DNA of 64,000 nt from NCBI RefSeq assembly GCF_009849585.1, contig NZ_VCRN01000001.1, forward strand, positions 372,001-436,000, read 5' to 3'. This document shows positions 41,543-50,229 of the stretch, one piece after another. The position numbers and the translations under genes are program-made. The DNA comes from Bacillus sp. ZZV12-4809. GTDB lineage: Bacteria; Bacillota; Bacilli; Bacillales; Cytobacillaceae. Every line of letters starts with the position of its first letter. Positions within the stretch are counted from its first letter, which is position 1. The notes under the pieces were generated by a model. That model was not told where the DNA came from. It saw only the letters and a list, made by a program, of their open reading frames with translations, and made no database searches.

Positions 41543-41574
41543 TCAACTCCATATGAGAACTTCCACCATGAACA

Positions 41575-41850
41575 TCAAAGCAGGGAAACAAGGAACTCCA
41601 TAAAGAAAATAGACAGAATAAAAATAGGAATGGCGATAAGTATTTTATTTCGCAGCCTAATATCTTCAAAATGTCTATGTAATTTGTTTATTACGATAAA
41701 ACCAATGATCAGAACAGGTACACTGATACATATGGCTATTAAATCAACACGGGTAAAGGGTCTGCTGATGTATTGATCCAAAATGAAGTTTAATACAAGA
41801 AGCGCTGAAAATAAAACGAATTGATAAAGGCAAAATTTAATGTATAGCAT
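41575..41850 (-). CDS. Small three-helix membrane protein
   Basis: A 91-residue protein with three membrane segments (about 5-25, 38-55, 70-90). ATG at 41850 has AGGGGAA six bases upstream; ATG at 41871 has a weaker SD. No family recognised. Confidence 0.6.
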   Translation of the reverse strand: MLYIKFCLYQFVLFSALLVLNFILDQYISRPFTRVDLIAICISVPVLIIGFIVINKLHRHFEDIRLRNKILIAIPIFILSIFFMEFLVSLL

Positions 41851-41892
41851 GGATGATTCCCCTAGTTGCATGACCGCCTGATTTTTTTGAAT

Positions 41893-42411
41893 TTATTCCT
41901 TATTGCTTAAAGTATTAATATTATCCCAGCCGTAAACAAGTTCCTTAAGTTTCTTTCCTGCAATTTCAACTCCAACCTTATCGATGGCCTTACCTCCCAT
42001 GGCCTCATAAAATAACGCGGATTTATTATCCGCTAAAACAAAAACGAGCATAGTGTTCATCCCTAATTTCCTCAATTCCTTCATTACCGAATTAAAAAGG
42101 GCCTTGCCTATTCCTTGCCCCTGGAATTCCTTCAAAATATAGATGGCATTGAGTTCTCCCTGGTATCCTTTGTATTTCCCGCTTCTTTCTTTGCCGCAGG
42201 ATGAAAATCCAACAATCTGTCCTTCATCCGTTTCTGCCACAATAACACTTCCCTTTTAGATAATATAAATCCATAACTCTTCACGGCTTTGATAGGATAG
42301 ATTCTCCAAAAAATTTTCTGGAATAATATCTTTGTATGTAGTTCTCCAGCTGTCGACGTGTACCTTTGCAATTCCTTCTGCATCAGATAATTCAGCCGCC
42401 CTTATCTTCAT
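41893..42411 (-). pseudogene. GNAT acetyltransferase gene with premature stop
   Basis: ATG at 42411 opens a GNAT N-terminus ('MKIRAAELSDAEGIAKVHVD'), but codon 52 is TAA (42256-42258). The same frame continues as a normal GNAT C-terminus: 'VIVAETDEGQIVGFSSCG', acetyl-CoA loop 'LKEFQGQGIGKALFNSVM' and 'NKSALFYEAMGG'. Intact length would be 172 residues. Restart at GTG 42243 could give only the C-terminal half. Confidence 0.82.
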
Positions 42412-42445
42412 AAAATCCCCCTTTTTTCCATTCGTTCAATCCAGA

Positions 42446-42607
42446 TTACAGTGAATCATTATTTCGGGGCATTAATTTTATTAAAGCTGCTATACAAGAC
42501 GCTCCCAGCAGTTTAAGTATGCTGTTACCTATAATAGAGTCATCAATGGTTATACTCATGAACAAACTGTCTGCTAATAATAGAATCATAATGAACAGAG
42601 TTCTCAT
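42446..42607 (-). CDS. Hypothetical 53-residue membrane peptide
   Basis: ATG at 42607, stop at 42446. Hydrophobic N-terminal helix ('MRTLFIMILLLADSLFMSI') and a second weak segment around 30-45. SD is poor (AAGGGTTG, about ten bases away). It begins 17 bases after the stop of 42624-42959, so it could be co-transcribed. Confidence 0.4.
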   Translation of the reverse strand: MRTLFIMILLLADSLFMSITIDDSIIGNSILKLLGASCIAALIKLMPRNNDSL

Positions 42608-42623
42608 AATGTAGCATCAACCC

Positions 42624-42959
42624 TTAATCTGCAGGCGGAATAACACCTGAAACAAGAAGAATAAACAGCAGCAGTCCAATGGAGAAAAAAACGATGGAGG
42701 AAGTGAAGACAGGACCTCTTCTTAACACAAATACTTCCCTTTTTTGGATGTAGCCTGTTTGAGCGCTAGCCTGTGAAGAACTGAAATCTGAAATGACCCC
42801 TCCACTGCTTGAAAAGTAAAAGCTTAAGCCGGCAAAAGCCATCCCGGTAAAAAACATAACCTCAATGAACCTTACAGAGAATGTGGAAGCAACAAACATC
42901 GTTACAGCCGCTTCAACCAAAAAAGTAAAAAGCAATATAATAAAATATCTTGTCCGAAT
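42624..42959 (-). CDS. Hypothetical membrane protein with apparent AUU start
   Basis: About 111 residues; three membrane segments (near the N-terminus, about 33-50, and 86-105) around a Ser-rich loop. The frame holds no ATG, GTG or TTG between an upstream stop and a TTG far inside, but GGAGGAG lies six bases before an in-frame ATT at 42959, giving a natural N-terminus (Met-Arg-Thr-Arg-Tyr). Resembles DUF3899-type proteins in layout; function unknown. Confidence 0.65.
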   Translation of the reverse strand: MRTRYFIILLFTFLVEAAVTMFVASTFSVRFIEVMFFTGMAFAGLSFYFSSSGGVISDFSSSQASAQTGYIQKREVFVLRRGPVFTSSIVFFSIGLLLFILLVSGVIPPAD

Positions 42960-43125
42960 GTCTTTCTCCTCCTTTTTTAGTAACCTAGTACTATATTAAT
43001 TTTAACATATTTTTACAAAAGTTACTATATTCTGAAAATAGAGTGCGTGCGGGTAAACTTTACCTTGCCGAATGGAAATGCCTCCTTTAATCTAGTAATA
43101 AATAAAATGGCCAGAGGTGTCCAAT

Positions 43126-44751
43126 GTGTCCAAACCTTTTAAATTAAAACGGCCGGGGCTTTTCGGGCAAATGGTTCTGCTTGTTCTTACTGTCCTTATC
43201 CTTTGCATACTGCTAATCATCATTTCTTTTTCATCAATTATTGATCAAATGATTGAGAGAACCACTGGACAGCAGGCGCTGACCGTTGCGGAATTGGTTG
43301 CTGAAAACGATTCTATTATTGATGCGTTTGATACAGAACATCCAGCAAAGATTATACAGCCGATTGCTGAGAAACTAAGAAAACGGACAGGTGCGGATTA
43401 TATTGTAATAGCAAACGGGGAAGGCATCCGCTATTCCCACCCCTACCCGAAACAAATTGGCAAAGTGACAGAAACAAGCAATGATGCCCCGCTCGCAGGA
43501 GATTCTGTTATTTTCATAGGAAATGGCGTCTTAGGGGAAGCAGTTAAAGCGAAAACACCTATTTATGATGAGGAGGGCACCATTATCGGTGTTTCTTCCG
43601 TTGGCTTTTTAACAAATGAAGTGGAAAGCAAGATCTTTACTTATCAGCTGCGGGTAGCTGCCTTCGGCGGACTTGCCCTTCTCATTGGCATACCAGGGGC
43701 ATTTTATATTGCACGCCGAGTCAAAAGGCTTATATTTAATTTGGAGCCGGAAGAGATCTCCCACGCTTTTTCTGAAAAGCAGGCCATTCTGGAGTCGATT
43801 GGGGATGCCACTCTTGCCATCAGTCCTTCATTCCATGTTTTATCAGCCAATAAAAAAGCGCGTGACATTCTGGGGAAACATGCAAAAGGCATACTGACAG
43901 AGCCTCATTTGAAAGCGCTTATCGGAACTGCATTACAGAATCCGGACCGATTAATTCAGGAACAAGTGCTCATCAGCAACTCGATCTATATCGTAGACAT
44001 TTCTCCCATCACAGCGGAGGAAACGGCCATATCAGGTATAGTGCTGACTATCCGCCCCTTCTCTGAAGTAGAAGATCTAGCGAATGAACTTATTGAGATC
44101 CGGCAGCACGCAAACCATATTCGGGCACAGACCCATGAATATTTAAATAAACTGAACACATTAAACGGACTCCTGCTATTGGAGCGCTACGAAGAGGCAA
44201 AAGCATTTATGAAGACGGAAGTGCAGGAACTGCAGCAGACTGTCACCTTTTTAATGACTACAATTAAAGATCCTTTAATTGTTGCCGTTCTTCTTGGGAA
44301 AGTGAACCGGGCCAAAGAAATGAAAGTTTCGTTCACCTTTGATGAAAACAGCCAATGGCTGGACTACCCTGACACCATTCAAAGCGAGCATGTCGTTACT
44401 GTAATTGGCAATTTGATCGATAATGCTCTTGAAGCATCTTCTGAGTGGAAAGGACAAAACGCTGCTGTCCACTTATCCTTCACAGACTATGGAGACGAAC
44501 TGGTTATGGATATAGAGGACAATGGCAAAGGCATGACTTCGGAAGAAGAAGCCTACTTTTTCACCGAAGGAGCCACAACCAAAAACCACCCGCAGCACGG
44601 GCTGGGCCTGACAATCATGCAGCACGCATTGAACCGCCTTGGCGGGGAATGGTACCGTACTGACCGGCCAGAAGGCACATGTATGACCATCGCCATTCCA
44701 AAGAACAAGCCTGAATACACCACCGCGGAGGAGAGAGAAAATCATGACTAA
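43126..44751 (+). CDS. Sensor histidine kinase, citrate/malate family (CitS/DcuS-like)
   Basis: A 541-residue kinase: membrane segment about 13-37, extracellular PAS/Cache-like sensor (about 40-165) with 'ADYIVIANGEGIRYSHPYP', second membrane segment about 175-195, cytoplasmic PAS (about 215-320), H box with His337 in 'QTHEYLNKLNTLNGLL', and an ATPase domain ('NLIDNALEAS', 'DNGKGM', 'HGLGLTI'). This architecture senses extracellular C4- or tri-carboxylates. GTG at 43126 has AGAGGTG six bases upstream. Overlaps its regulator gene; the CitM-type transporter follows. Confidence 0.92.
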   Translation: MSKPFKLKRPGLFGQMVLLVLTVLILCILLIIISFSSIIDQMIERTTGQQALTVAELVAENDSIIDAFDTEHPAKIIQPIAEKLRKRTGADYIVIANGEGIRYSHPYPKQIGKVTETSNDAPLAGDSVIFIGNGVLGEAVKAKTPIYDEEGTIIGVSSVGFLTNEVESKIFTYQLRVAAFGGLALLIGIPGAFYIARRVKRLIFNLEPEEISHAFSEKQAILESIGDATLAISPSFHVLSANKKARDILGKHAKGILTEPHLKALIGTALQNPDRLIQEQVLISNSIYIVDISPITAEETAISGIVLTIRPFSEVEDLANELIEIRQHANHIRAQTHEYLNKLNTLNGLLLLERYEEAKAFMKTEVQELQQTVTFLMTTIKDPLIVAVLLGKVNRAKEMKVSFTFDENSQWLDYPDTIQSEHVVTVIGNLIDNALEASSEWKGQNAAVHLSFTDYGDELVMDIEDNGKGMTSEEEAYFFTEGATTKNHPQHGLGLTIMQHALNRLGGEWYRTDRPEGTCMTIAIPKNKPEYTTAEERENHD

Positions 44752-45439
44752 CCCATCAATTGGGGTGCTTATCGTTGAGGATGACCCTGTCGCTTCGTCT
44801 GTATATGAACAGCTTATTCAGAACAGACAGGATTTCACTGTGATAGGGAAATCTCAGACCGCTTCAGAAACGATTCAGCTGCTGAACGCAGTTACACCTG
44901 ATTTAATCTTACTTGATGTTCACCTGCCGGATGCAAATGGCATTGATTTGCTGTTTCAGATCAAACATGAACATTCCCATATCGATATCATCATGATCAC
45001 CGCTTCAAATGATGCTAAAACCGTACGAGATGCCATGCGCGGGGGAGCCTACAGCTACCTGCTGAAGCCTGTAATGGTTGAAAGCTTTTTTTCTACCTTT
45101 GAAGAGTACAGCCAAACAAGGCAAGGCAGACAAACCAGTTCTCATATGGAACAACATCAAATACAGCGGCTCTTTCAGAAAATCCCCCCTGCATCAGAGG
45201 CAAATCAGGAATCCAAGGCTTTGCCAAAAGGCATCGACAAACATACACTGCGAAAAGTGACCAAAGCAATTGGAGCTGCTTCCACAAGCCTGAACGCTGA
45301 AGAAGTAGGAAGGCAAATCGGTGCAAGCCACTCCACGGCAAGGCGCTATTTAGAGTACCTGGTTTCCATCGACCTGGTAGAAGTGGATATTGTCTACGGC
45401 AGTGTGGGCCGTCCCGAACGCCGATATAAGCAACACTAG
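44744..45439 (+). CDS. Response regulator, CitB/DcuR family (CitT-like)
   Basis: A 231-residue regulator: receiver with Asp58 ('LILLDVHLPDANG'), acidic pair E12-D13 and Lys108 ('LLKPV'); linker; C-terminal HTH ('EEVGRQIGASHSTARRYLEY') as in CitT/DctR/DcuR. Overlaps the kinase gene by 8 bases. Expected target is the citrate transporter gene downstream, whose 45540-45625 promoter region is AT-rich with repeated ATATG/TTATG words. Confidence 0.92.
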   Translation: MTNPSIGVLIVEDDPVASSVYEQLIQNRQDFTVIGKSQTASETIQLLNAVTPDLILLDVHLPDANGIDLLFQIKHEHSHIDIIMITASNDAKTVRDAMRGGAYSYLLKPVMVESFFSTFEEYSQTRQGRQTSSHMEQHQIQRLFQKIPPASEANQESKALPKGIDKHTLRKVTKAIGAASTSLNAEEVGRQIGASHSTARRYLEYLVSIDLVEVDIVYGSVGRPERRYKQH

Positions 45440-45472
45440 CAAGCCCTCTTATAAGGGGGCTTGCTTTTATTT
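45438..45472 (+). terminator. Intrinsic terminator of the two-component operon
   Basis: AGCAAGCCC / GGGCTTGCT stem with a T-rich tail directly after the regulator stop. Confidence 0.9.
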
Positions 45473-45663
45473 TTTGAGAATAGACCTCCTGCCGTCCTAT
45501 GTCTAGGAGCAAGCTCCATCTTCCCACTGAGACTTAGACATATTCCAGTTTATTACCACCCCTATTTTTCATAGAAAATATGAAAATTATGAAATTAATA
45601 TGTTTTATGTAAATTAAACAACTAATCTGGTCTTTCAGGAGCCCCCCTGTTAAAGTGATTCAA

Positions 45664-45678
45664 AAGGAAGCGCTTACA
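45664..45678. promoter_or_regulatory. Candidate cre (CcpA) site before the citrate transporter
   Basis: AAGGAAGCGCTTACA matches WTGNAANCGNNNNCA with one mismatch (A for T at position 2). It lies 20 bp before the start codon, in the leader, where CcpA would block elongation or initiation when glucose is present. Confidence 0.7.
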
Positions 45679-45697
45679 AATAATAAGGAGGGGTTTT

Positions 45698-47020
45698 ATG
45701 CTGGCAATACTGGGATATTGTATGGTTGCTGTTTTTATGGCTTTAATTATGACGAAACGAATGTCTGCCCTGTTGGCATTAATTATTGTGCCGATCCTGT
45801 TTGCTTTAATTGGCGGGTTCTATACAGGGATTGGCGATATGATGCTGGAAGGGATTAAGCAAGTTGCTCCAACAGGCGTGATGCTCGTGTTTGCTATCCT
45901 GTATTTTGGCATTATGATTGATGCTGGCCTGTTTGATCCAATTGTGAATACGATTTTACGGATTGTTAAGGGGGATCCTCTAAAAATAGCCCTCGGAACC
46001 GTTGCTCTCGCGTCGTTGGTAGCTCTTGACGGAGATGGAACAACAACGTTCATCATTACTGTCACAGCCATGCTGCCACTATACAAAAAGCTGAATATGA
46101 ATTTATACATGCTGGCAACGCTCGCCCTTCTCTCCATCGGGGTTATGAACATGACACCCTGGGGCGGACCGACAGCGAGAGTCATCAGCTCTCTGCAGCT
46201 TACAACCGAGGAAGTATTCCTTCCGCTGATTCCTGTAATGGCAGCCGGCATTCTTTTTGCCTTTCTTGCTGCCTGGTACTTTGGGATAAAGGAACGCAAA
46301 CGAATTGGAATCCGCTCAATGGATGATTCCGCTATCAGGGAGCTTCAGGCTGCAGAGGAACAGATAGCTGCGGCTGTCAGCAGAGAATCACTTGCAGATT
46401 TGCAGCGTCCAAAGCTAATTTGGGTAAATGCAGGACTGACAATAGCCCTTCTGATTGCCTTAATCGCCGGATTGCTGCCGCTCCCTGTACTCTTTATGTT
46501 AGGCTTCGCAATTGCTGCGATGATTAATTACCCAGACCTTGTGCAGCAAAAAGAACGTGTTGCCGCTCATGCTGGCAATGTCCTGGCAGTTGTCGCGCTA
46601 GTCTTTGCTTCTGGTATTTTCACAGGAATCATGAATGGAACTGAAATGGTGGATGCAATGGCGACAGCACTTGTTCAAGTCATCCCAGATCAATTGGGAA
46701 GCCAGCTGCCTTTAATTACAGCGATCACGAGCATGCCATTCACGTATTTCATGGCGAACGACCCTTATTATTATGGAATTATCCCGATCATAGGGGAAAC
46801 GGCTGCCAGCTACAATATTCCTATGGCTGAGATTGCCCGTGCATCAGTGCTCGGCCAGCCTGCTCACGTGCTAAGTCCGCTCTATGCAGCAGGTTACCTG
46901 CTAGTTGGAATGATCGGCATTGACTATGGCCAGAATCAGCGCTTTGCATTAAAATGGGCAGTTGCCTCTTCCCTATTTATGATTATGGCTGCGATTGCAT
47001 TTGGCGTTATTTCAATTTAA
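45698..47020 (+). CDS. Citrate/metal-citrate transporter, CitMHS family
   Basis: A 440-residue permease with about 12 membrane segments and the family words 'LDGDGTTTFIITVTAMLPLY', 'MNMTPWGGPTARV' and 'FTYFMANDPYYYGIIP'. Family members take up citrate complexed to Mg2+ or Ca2+ with protons. ATG has AAGGAGGGG upstream. It sits after a CitS/CitT-like pair and a cre site, the same logic as B. subtilis citM. Confidence 0.93.
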   Translation: MLAILGYCMVAVFMALIMTKRMSALLALIIVPILFALIGGFYTGIGDMMLEGIKQVAPTGVMLVFAILYFGIMIDAGLFDPIVNTILRIVKGDPLKIALGTVALASLVALDGDGTTTFIITVTAMLPLYKKLNMNLYMLATLALLSIGVMNMTPWGGPTARVISSLQLTTEEVFLPLIPVMAAGILFAFLAAWYFGIKERKRIGIRSMDDSAIRELQAAEEQIAAAVSRESLADLQRPKLIWVNAGLTIALLIALIAGLLPLPVLFMLGFAIAAMINYPDLVQQKERVAAHAGNVLAVVALVFASGIFTGIMNGTEMVDAMATALVQVIPDQLGSQLPLITAITSMPFTYFMANDPYYYGIIPIIGETAASYNIPMAEIARASVLGQPAHVLSPLYAAGYLLVGMIGIDYGQNQRFALKWAVASSLFMIMAAIAFGVISI

Positions 47021-47123
47021 TATCCTTAATGCTGGTGCGGATAATGAATTTATGCTGTTTTCACCTCGCAGCTGATCCTATGCTATAATTTGAAGGGTAA
47101 AATAAACATAGAGGTGACAACCC

Positions 47124-47594
47124 TTGGCCATACATGTCGTACTTTATCAGCCGGATATACCGGCCAACACCGGAAACATTGCGCTGACTTGCGCCGCAAC
47201 GGATACAGCTTTGCATTTGATCCGGCCGCTTGGCTTTTCGACAGAGCCGGAAATGATCAAACGGGCAGGCTTTGATTTCTGGGACTCTGTGAACATATCG
47301 TATTATGATTCCATGGATGAATTTTTCTCTAAAAACCAGGGAGAGTTTTACTATATAGAAACCTTTGGTGAACAGGCCCATTCATCCTTTGATTTCAGTG
47401 ATGTCTCAAAGGAGCATTATTTTATGTTTGGGAAAGAAACAACAGGCTTGCCTAAAGACTTGCTGGAGGAAAATAAAGACCATTTCTTAAGAATCCCTAT
47501 GAATGGCAATGTCCGATCGCTCAACCTATCGAGCACAGCTGCGATATTGGTGTACGAGGCATTGCGCCAGCAGGGGTTTCCGAATATTAAATAA
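47124..47594 (+). CDS. trmL: tRNA (cytidine(34)-2'-O)-methyltransferase
   Basis: A 156-residue SPOUT methyltransferase, full length for TrmL/CspR. It methylates the ribose of wobble C34/U34 in some tRNA-Leu, using S-adenosylmethionine. Knot motifs: 'LYQPDIPANTGNIALTCAA', 'FMFGKETTGLP' and 'IPMNGNVRSLNLSSTAAILV'. Start TTG at 47124 with GAGGTGA upstream. Own terminator. Confidence 0.94.
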   Translation: MAIHVVLYQPDIPANTGNIALTCAATDTALHLIRPLGFSTEPEMIKRAGFDFWDSVNISYYDSMDEFFSKNQGEFYYIETFGEQAHSSFDFSDVSKEHYFMFGKETTGLPKDLLEENKDHFLRIPMNGNVRSLNLSSTAAILVYEALRQQGFPNIK

Positions 47595-47626
47595 CCATCT
47601 TCCCTGCTGGAAGATGGTTTGTTTTT
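47593..47626 (+). terminator. Intrinsic terminator of trmL
   Basis: AACCATCTTCC / GGAAGATGGTT perfect stem, 5-nt loop, T-run. Confidence 0.92.
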
Positions 47627-47738
47627 GCTCAAACAGTATCAAATCTGATTCAGCCTCCCAGCGCCTTTCACCTTTATTATCGCATAAAAAAAGCTGCACA
47701 ATGACAGCCCAGAATCCCGCTTTCTCTCTATGACACCC

Positions 47739-48026
47739 TCATTTTTCCGGCTTCAGAATCGTCCTTTGCAGAGGAACTCCTCCCATCGAAACATTGCGTT
47801 CTATGAAAATATAGGTCCGGCCGTCAATAATGAATTTTCGATTTCCAATATAACTGACCTCTCTCCCTTGATTCACAAGCTCATTTTGGATAGCTTCTAT
47901 ATATTCTTTAATATCCACATACCTCTCATCAAAATCAATCGTGATATGATTTTTTCGATATCCCATAAGCCAATTAAAACCAGCCAGACATAGGCCGAGT
48001 ATAACCAAAAATAGTATGAGTTTCAT
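47739..48026 (-). CDS. Hypothetical membrane-anchored small protein
   Basis: A 95-residue protein: one N-terminal membrane helix (1-20) and an alpha/beta extracytoplasmic domain ('YVDIKEYIEAIQNELVNQGR', 'GNRKFIIDGRTYIFIE'). GGAGGTGA lies about ten bases before ATG. No family recognised. Confidence 0.6.
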   Translation of the reverse strand: MKLILFLVILGLCLAGFNWLMGYRKNHITIDFDERYVDIKEYIEAIQNELVNQGREVSYIGNRKFIIDGRTYIFIERNVSMGGVPLQRTILKPEK

Positions 48027-48254
48027 CTCGGGGCTTCACCTCCCTTTAATAACTATTTTACGTGAGAGAAACTCATTGGTTTCATGTAAAACAAATTTGA
48101 CTAACTCATATTCCAAATACTAAAAAACAGAGGGTCTCATGAGTTCCTCTGTTTTCATAATTCCCCCTCCATCAGCTGGGCCATTTACTTGGAATTGGGA
48201 TCATTCTCTTTTTATAAGGCTCTTTTCTAAAATTTTTTTGTTTTGGTTTGTGAA

Positions 48255-48440
48255 TTCTGTCCGTTGATTGCAGCGAAAGGCACGCAGCGAACCCGCGGAA
48301 AGGAATGCGAGCCTCCTCGGCTTCGCCTGTGGGATCTCACACTTCCCTCTCTACCCGGAGGACATTGAAAAAGCATCTTCGAATGAAGACCGCACGAAGA
48401 AAATGCGTCAGCATTTTCGAGGATTAAGTGCCCGCACGAA
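48255..48440. repeat. Degenerate copy of a Bacillaceae GC-rich intergenic hairpin repeat
   Basis: The stretch begins CCGTTGATTGCAGCGAAAGG and contains GCGAGCCTCCTCGG-CTTCG-CCTGTGGGATCTCAC, the core of the long hairpin repeat found between genes in many Bacillaceae ('GAGCCTCCTCGG...CCTGTGGGGTCTCA'). GC content is above its surroundings. The second half (from about 48360) is more diverged. It fills the 48027-48600 gap together with untranslated sequence in which I see no gene. Confidence 0.65.
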
Positions 48441-48600
48441 GATCCAACTCAGCAAATTAAACTAGGTTATGAAAAAGCAACAAACTTTACGAAAACAGCC
48501 TTTTATAAAACATTTGGATTTCATCCACTTGCTCCCTGCTTACTTCGCATAGCTTTTGTATCTAATCGGCATCATCTCCACTGCTCAATTTTTAAAATAG

Positions 48601-48641
48601 AAAACCGGGAGGCACCTGATCTGGATGCCACCCGGTTTTTT
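48601..48641 (-). terminator. Intrinsic terminator of the DHA2 exporter gene
   Basis: AAACCGGGTGGCA / TGCCTCCCGGTTT stem, 11-nt loop; T/A-rich on both sides, so possibly bidirectional. Confidence 0.82.
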
Positions 48642-48650
48642 CTCTATTGA

Positions 48651-50168
48651 TTACTCTTTAACAGTCATTTCCTCACCTGTTTGATTCTCATGATGAGGTT
48701 TCACTCTCTTAATAAAGAAAGCAAGAATAAGTGCAATGACCGCAATCAAGGCAGAAATGAAGAAAGTAAAATTAATGCCATTCAGCATCGCTTCATTCAT
48801 GATCTGCCGCTGGATATCAGCTGCAGCCTGTGCAGATGGCTGTGCACTTGCACTCATATTGGCCAGTGTGTCAGCTGCCAGCTCCTCTGCTTTTTCTTTC
48901 GTACGGTTATTCATGACGGTAATCAGCAGGGCCGACCCAATGGCGCCTGAAACCTGCTGCAGCGTATTATTCATAGCGGTTCCGTGCGGGTTATTGATCG
49001 GCGGCAGCTGATTCAACCCATTTGTCATGACAGGCATCATCACCATTGACATCCCGAACATCCGGAAGGTATACAGCAGAACAAGGGTTGAATAGGCCGT
49101 AGTCATGCTGATTCTGCTGAAGTAAAAAGAGGTTACAACCGTAATGGTCAGTCCAATCACCGCTAAAACCCTTGCCCCATACTTATCAAATAGCTTCCCT
49201 GTAATTGGAGACATAATCCCCATCACAATCGCTCCCGGCAGCATCAAAAGACCCGAATCTATCGGTGAAATGCCGCGGATGGTCTGTACATAGATCGGCA
49301 TCAAGATCATTGCCGAAAACATGGCGACAGCTATCACGATTGAAATGGCCGATGACAGGGCAAACATCGGATATTTGTAGATGCGAAACTCTAGCATTGG
49401 ATCATCCATCCGGAGCTGTCGGAGTATAAAAGTAACTAAAGCAATGGCCCCAATTACAATCGTCCCGTATACAAGAAGGCTATCCCATCCTTTTTCCCCT
49501 GCTGAGCTAAAGCCATAAAGCAGCCCGCCAAATCCGATGCTTGATAATACCAGCGAGATGAAATCAAGCTTAATCGCTCTCTGCGGTGTGATGTCTTTTA
49601 ACTTAAAGACGGCAAAAACTACGGTTAACAGAGCAATAGGCAGAACAAGATCAAATAACATTCTCCAGCTGTAATGTTCAATCAGCCAGCCGGAAAGAGT
49701 CGGCCCGATCGCTGGAGCTGTAATCATAACAAGCCCAAACATCCCCATTGCCGCCCCTCTTCTTTCAACCGGAAATGCGGTTAGCATGACATTCATTAAT
49801 AATGGCATCATAATCGCTGAGCCTGAAGCCTGGATCATCCGAGCCCCTAATAACACACCAAATGCAGGGGCAATGCTTGCAAGGAATGTTCCCAAAGTAA
49901 ACAGTGACATGGCTGTAATGAATAACTTCTTATCAGAAAATCGCTGAATGAAGAACGCACTCGCCGGTATTAAAATTCCGTTAATCAGCATATAGCCTGT
50001 AGACAGCCATTGAACGGCCGTTGCGTTCACGTCAAATTCCGCCATAATGGATGGGAGGGCTACGTTCAGCAAGGTTTCATTCAAGATCGCTACAAAAGCC
50101 CCGATAAATAAAATGGCAATCATGCCATATGGCGGTTTATTTTGATCTGCTTTGGTTTCCTGCTGCAT
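48651..50168 (-). CDS. DHA2 family MFS multidrug exporter (EmrB/LmrB-like)
   Basis: A 505-residue transporter with 14 membrane segments. DHA2 motifs: 'AILNETLLNVALPSIMAEFD' (TM1), 'WLSTGYMLINGILIPASAF', motif A 'RFSDKKLFI', motif C in 'GLVMITAPAIGPTLSGWLIE'. Exports hydrophobic drugs with H+. ATG at 50168 has AGAAGG ten bases upstream. The 62-base gap to helD allows co-transcription. Confidence 0.92.
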   Translation of the reverse strand: MQQETKADQNKPPYGMIAILFIGAFVAILNETLLNVALPSIMAEFDVNATAVQWLSTGYMLINGILIPASAFFIQRFSDKKLFITAMSLFTLGTFLASIAPAFGVLLGARMIQASGSAIMMPLLMNVMLTAFPVERRGAAMGMFGLVMITAPAIGPTLSGWLIEHYSWRMLFDLVLPIALLTVVFAVFKLKDITPQRAIKLDFISLVLSSIGFGGLLYGFSSAGEKGWDSLLVYGTIVIGAIALVTFILRQLRMDDPMLEFRIYKYPMFALSSAISIVIAVAMFSAMILMPIYVQTIRGISPIDSGLLMLPGAIVMGIMSPITGKLFDKYGARVLAVIGLTITVVTSFYFSRISMTTAYSTLVLLYTFRMFGMSMVMMPVMTNGLNQLPPINNPHGTAMNNTLQQVSGAIGSALLITVMNNRTKEKAEELAADTLANMSASAQPSAQAAADIQRQIMNEAMLNGINFTFFISALIAVIALILAFFIKRVKPHHENQTGEEMTVKE

Positions 50169-50229
50169 ATAGATCAAACCTTCTTTCTATGTTAAATATA
50201 AATTTGCTTATCGGATACATCCGGACGGA

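Noticed and set aside
45820-46299. 159-codon frame antisense to the citrate transporter
   Set aside because: Shadow of hydrophobic codons in the transporter; no SD and no promoter.
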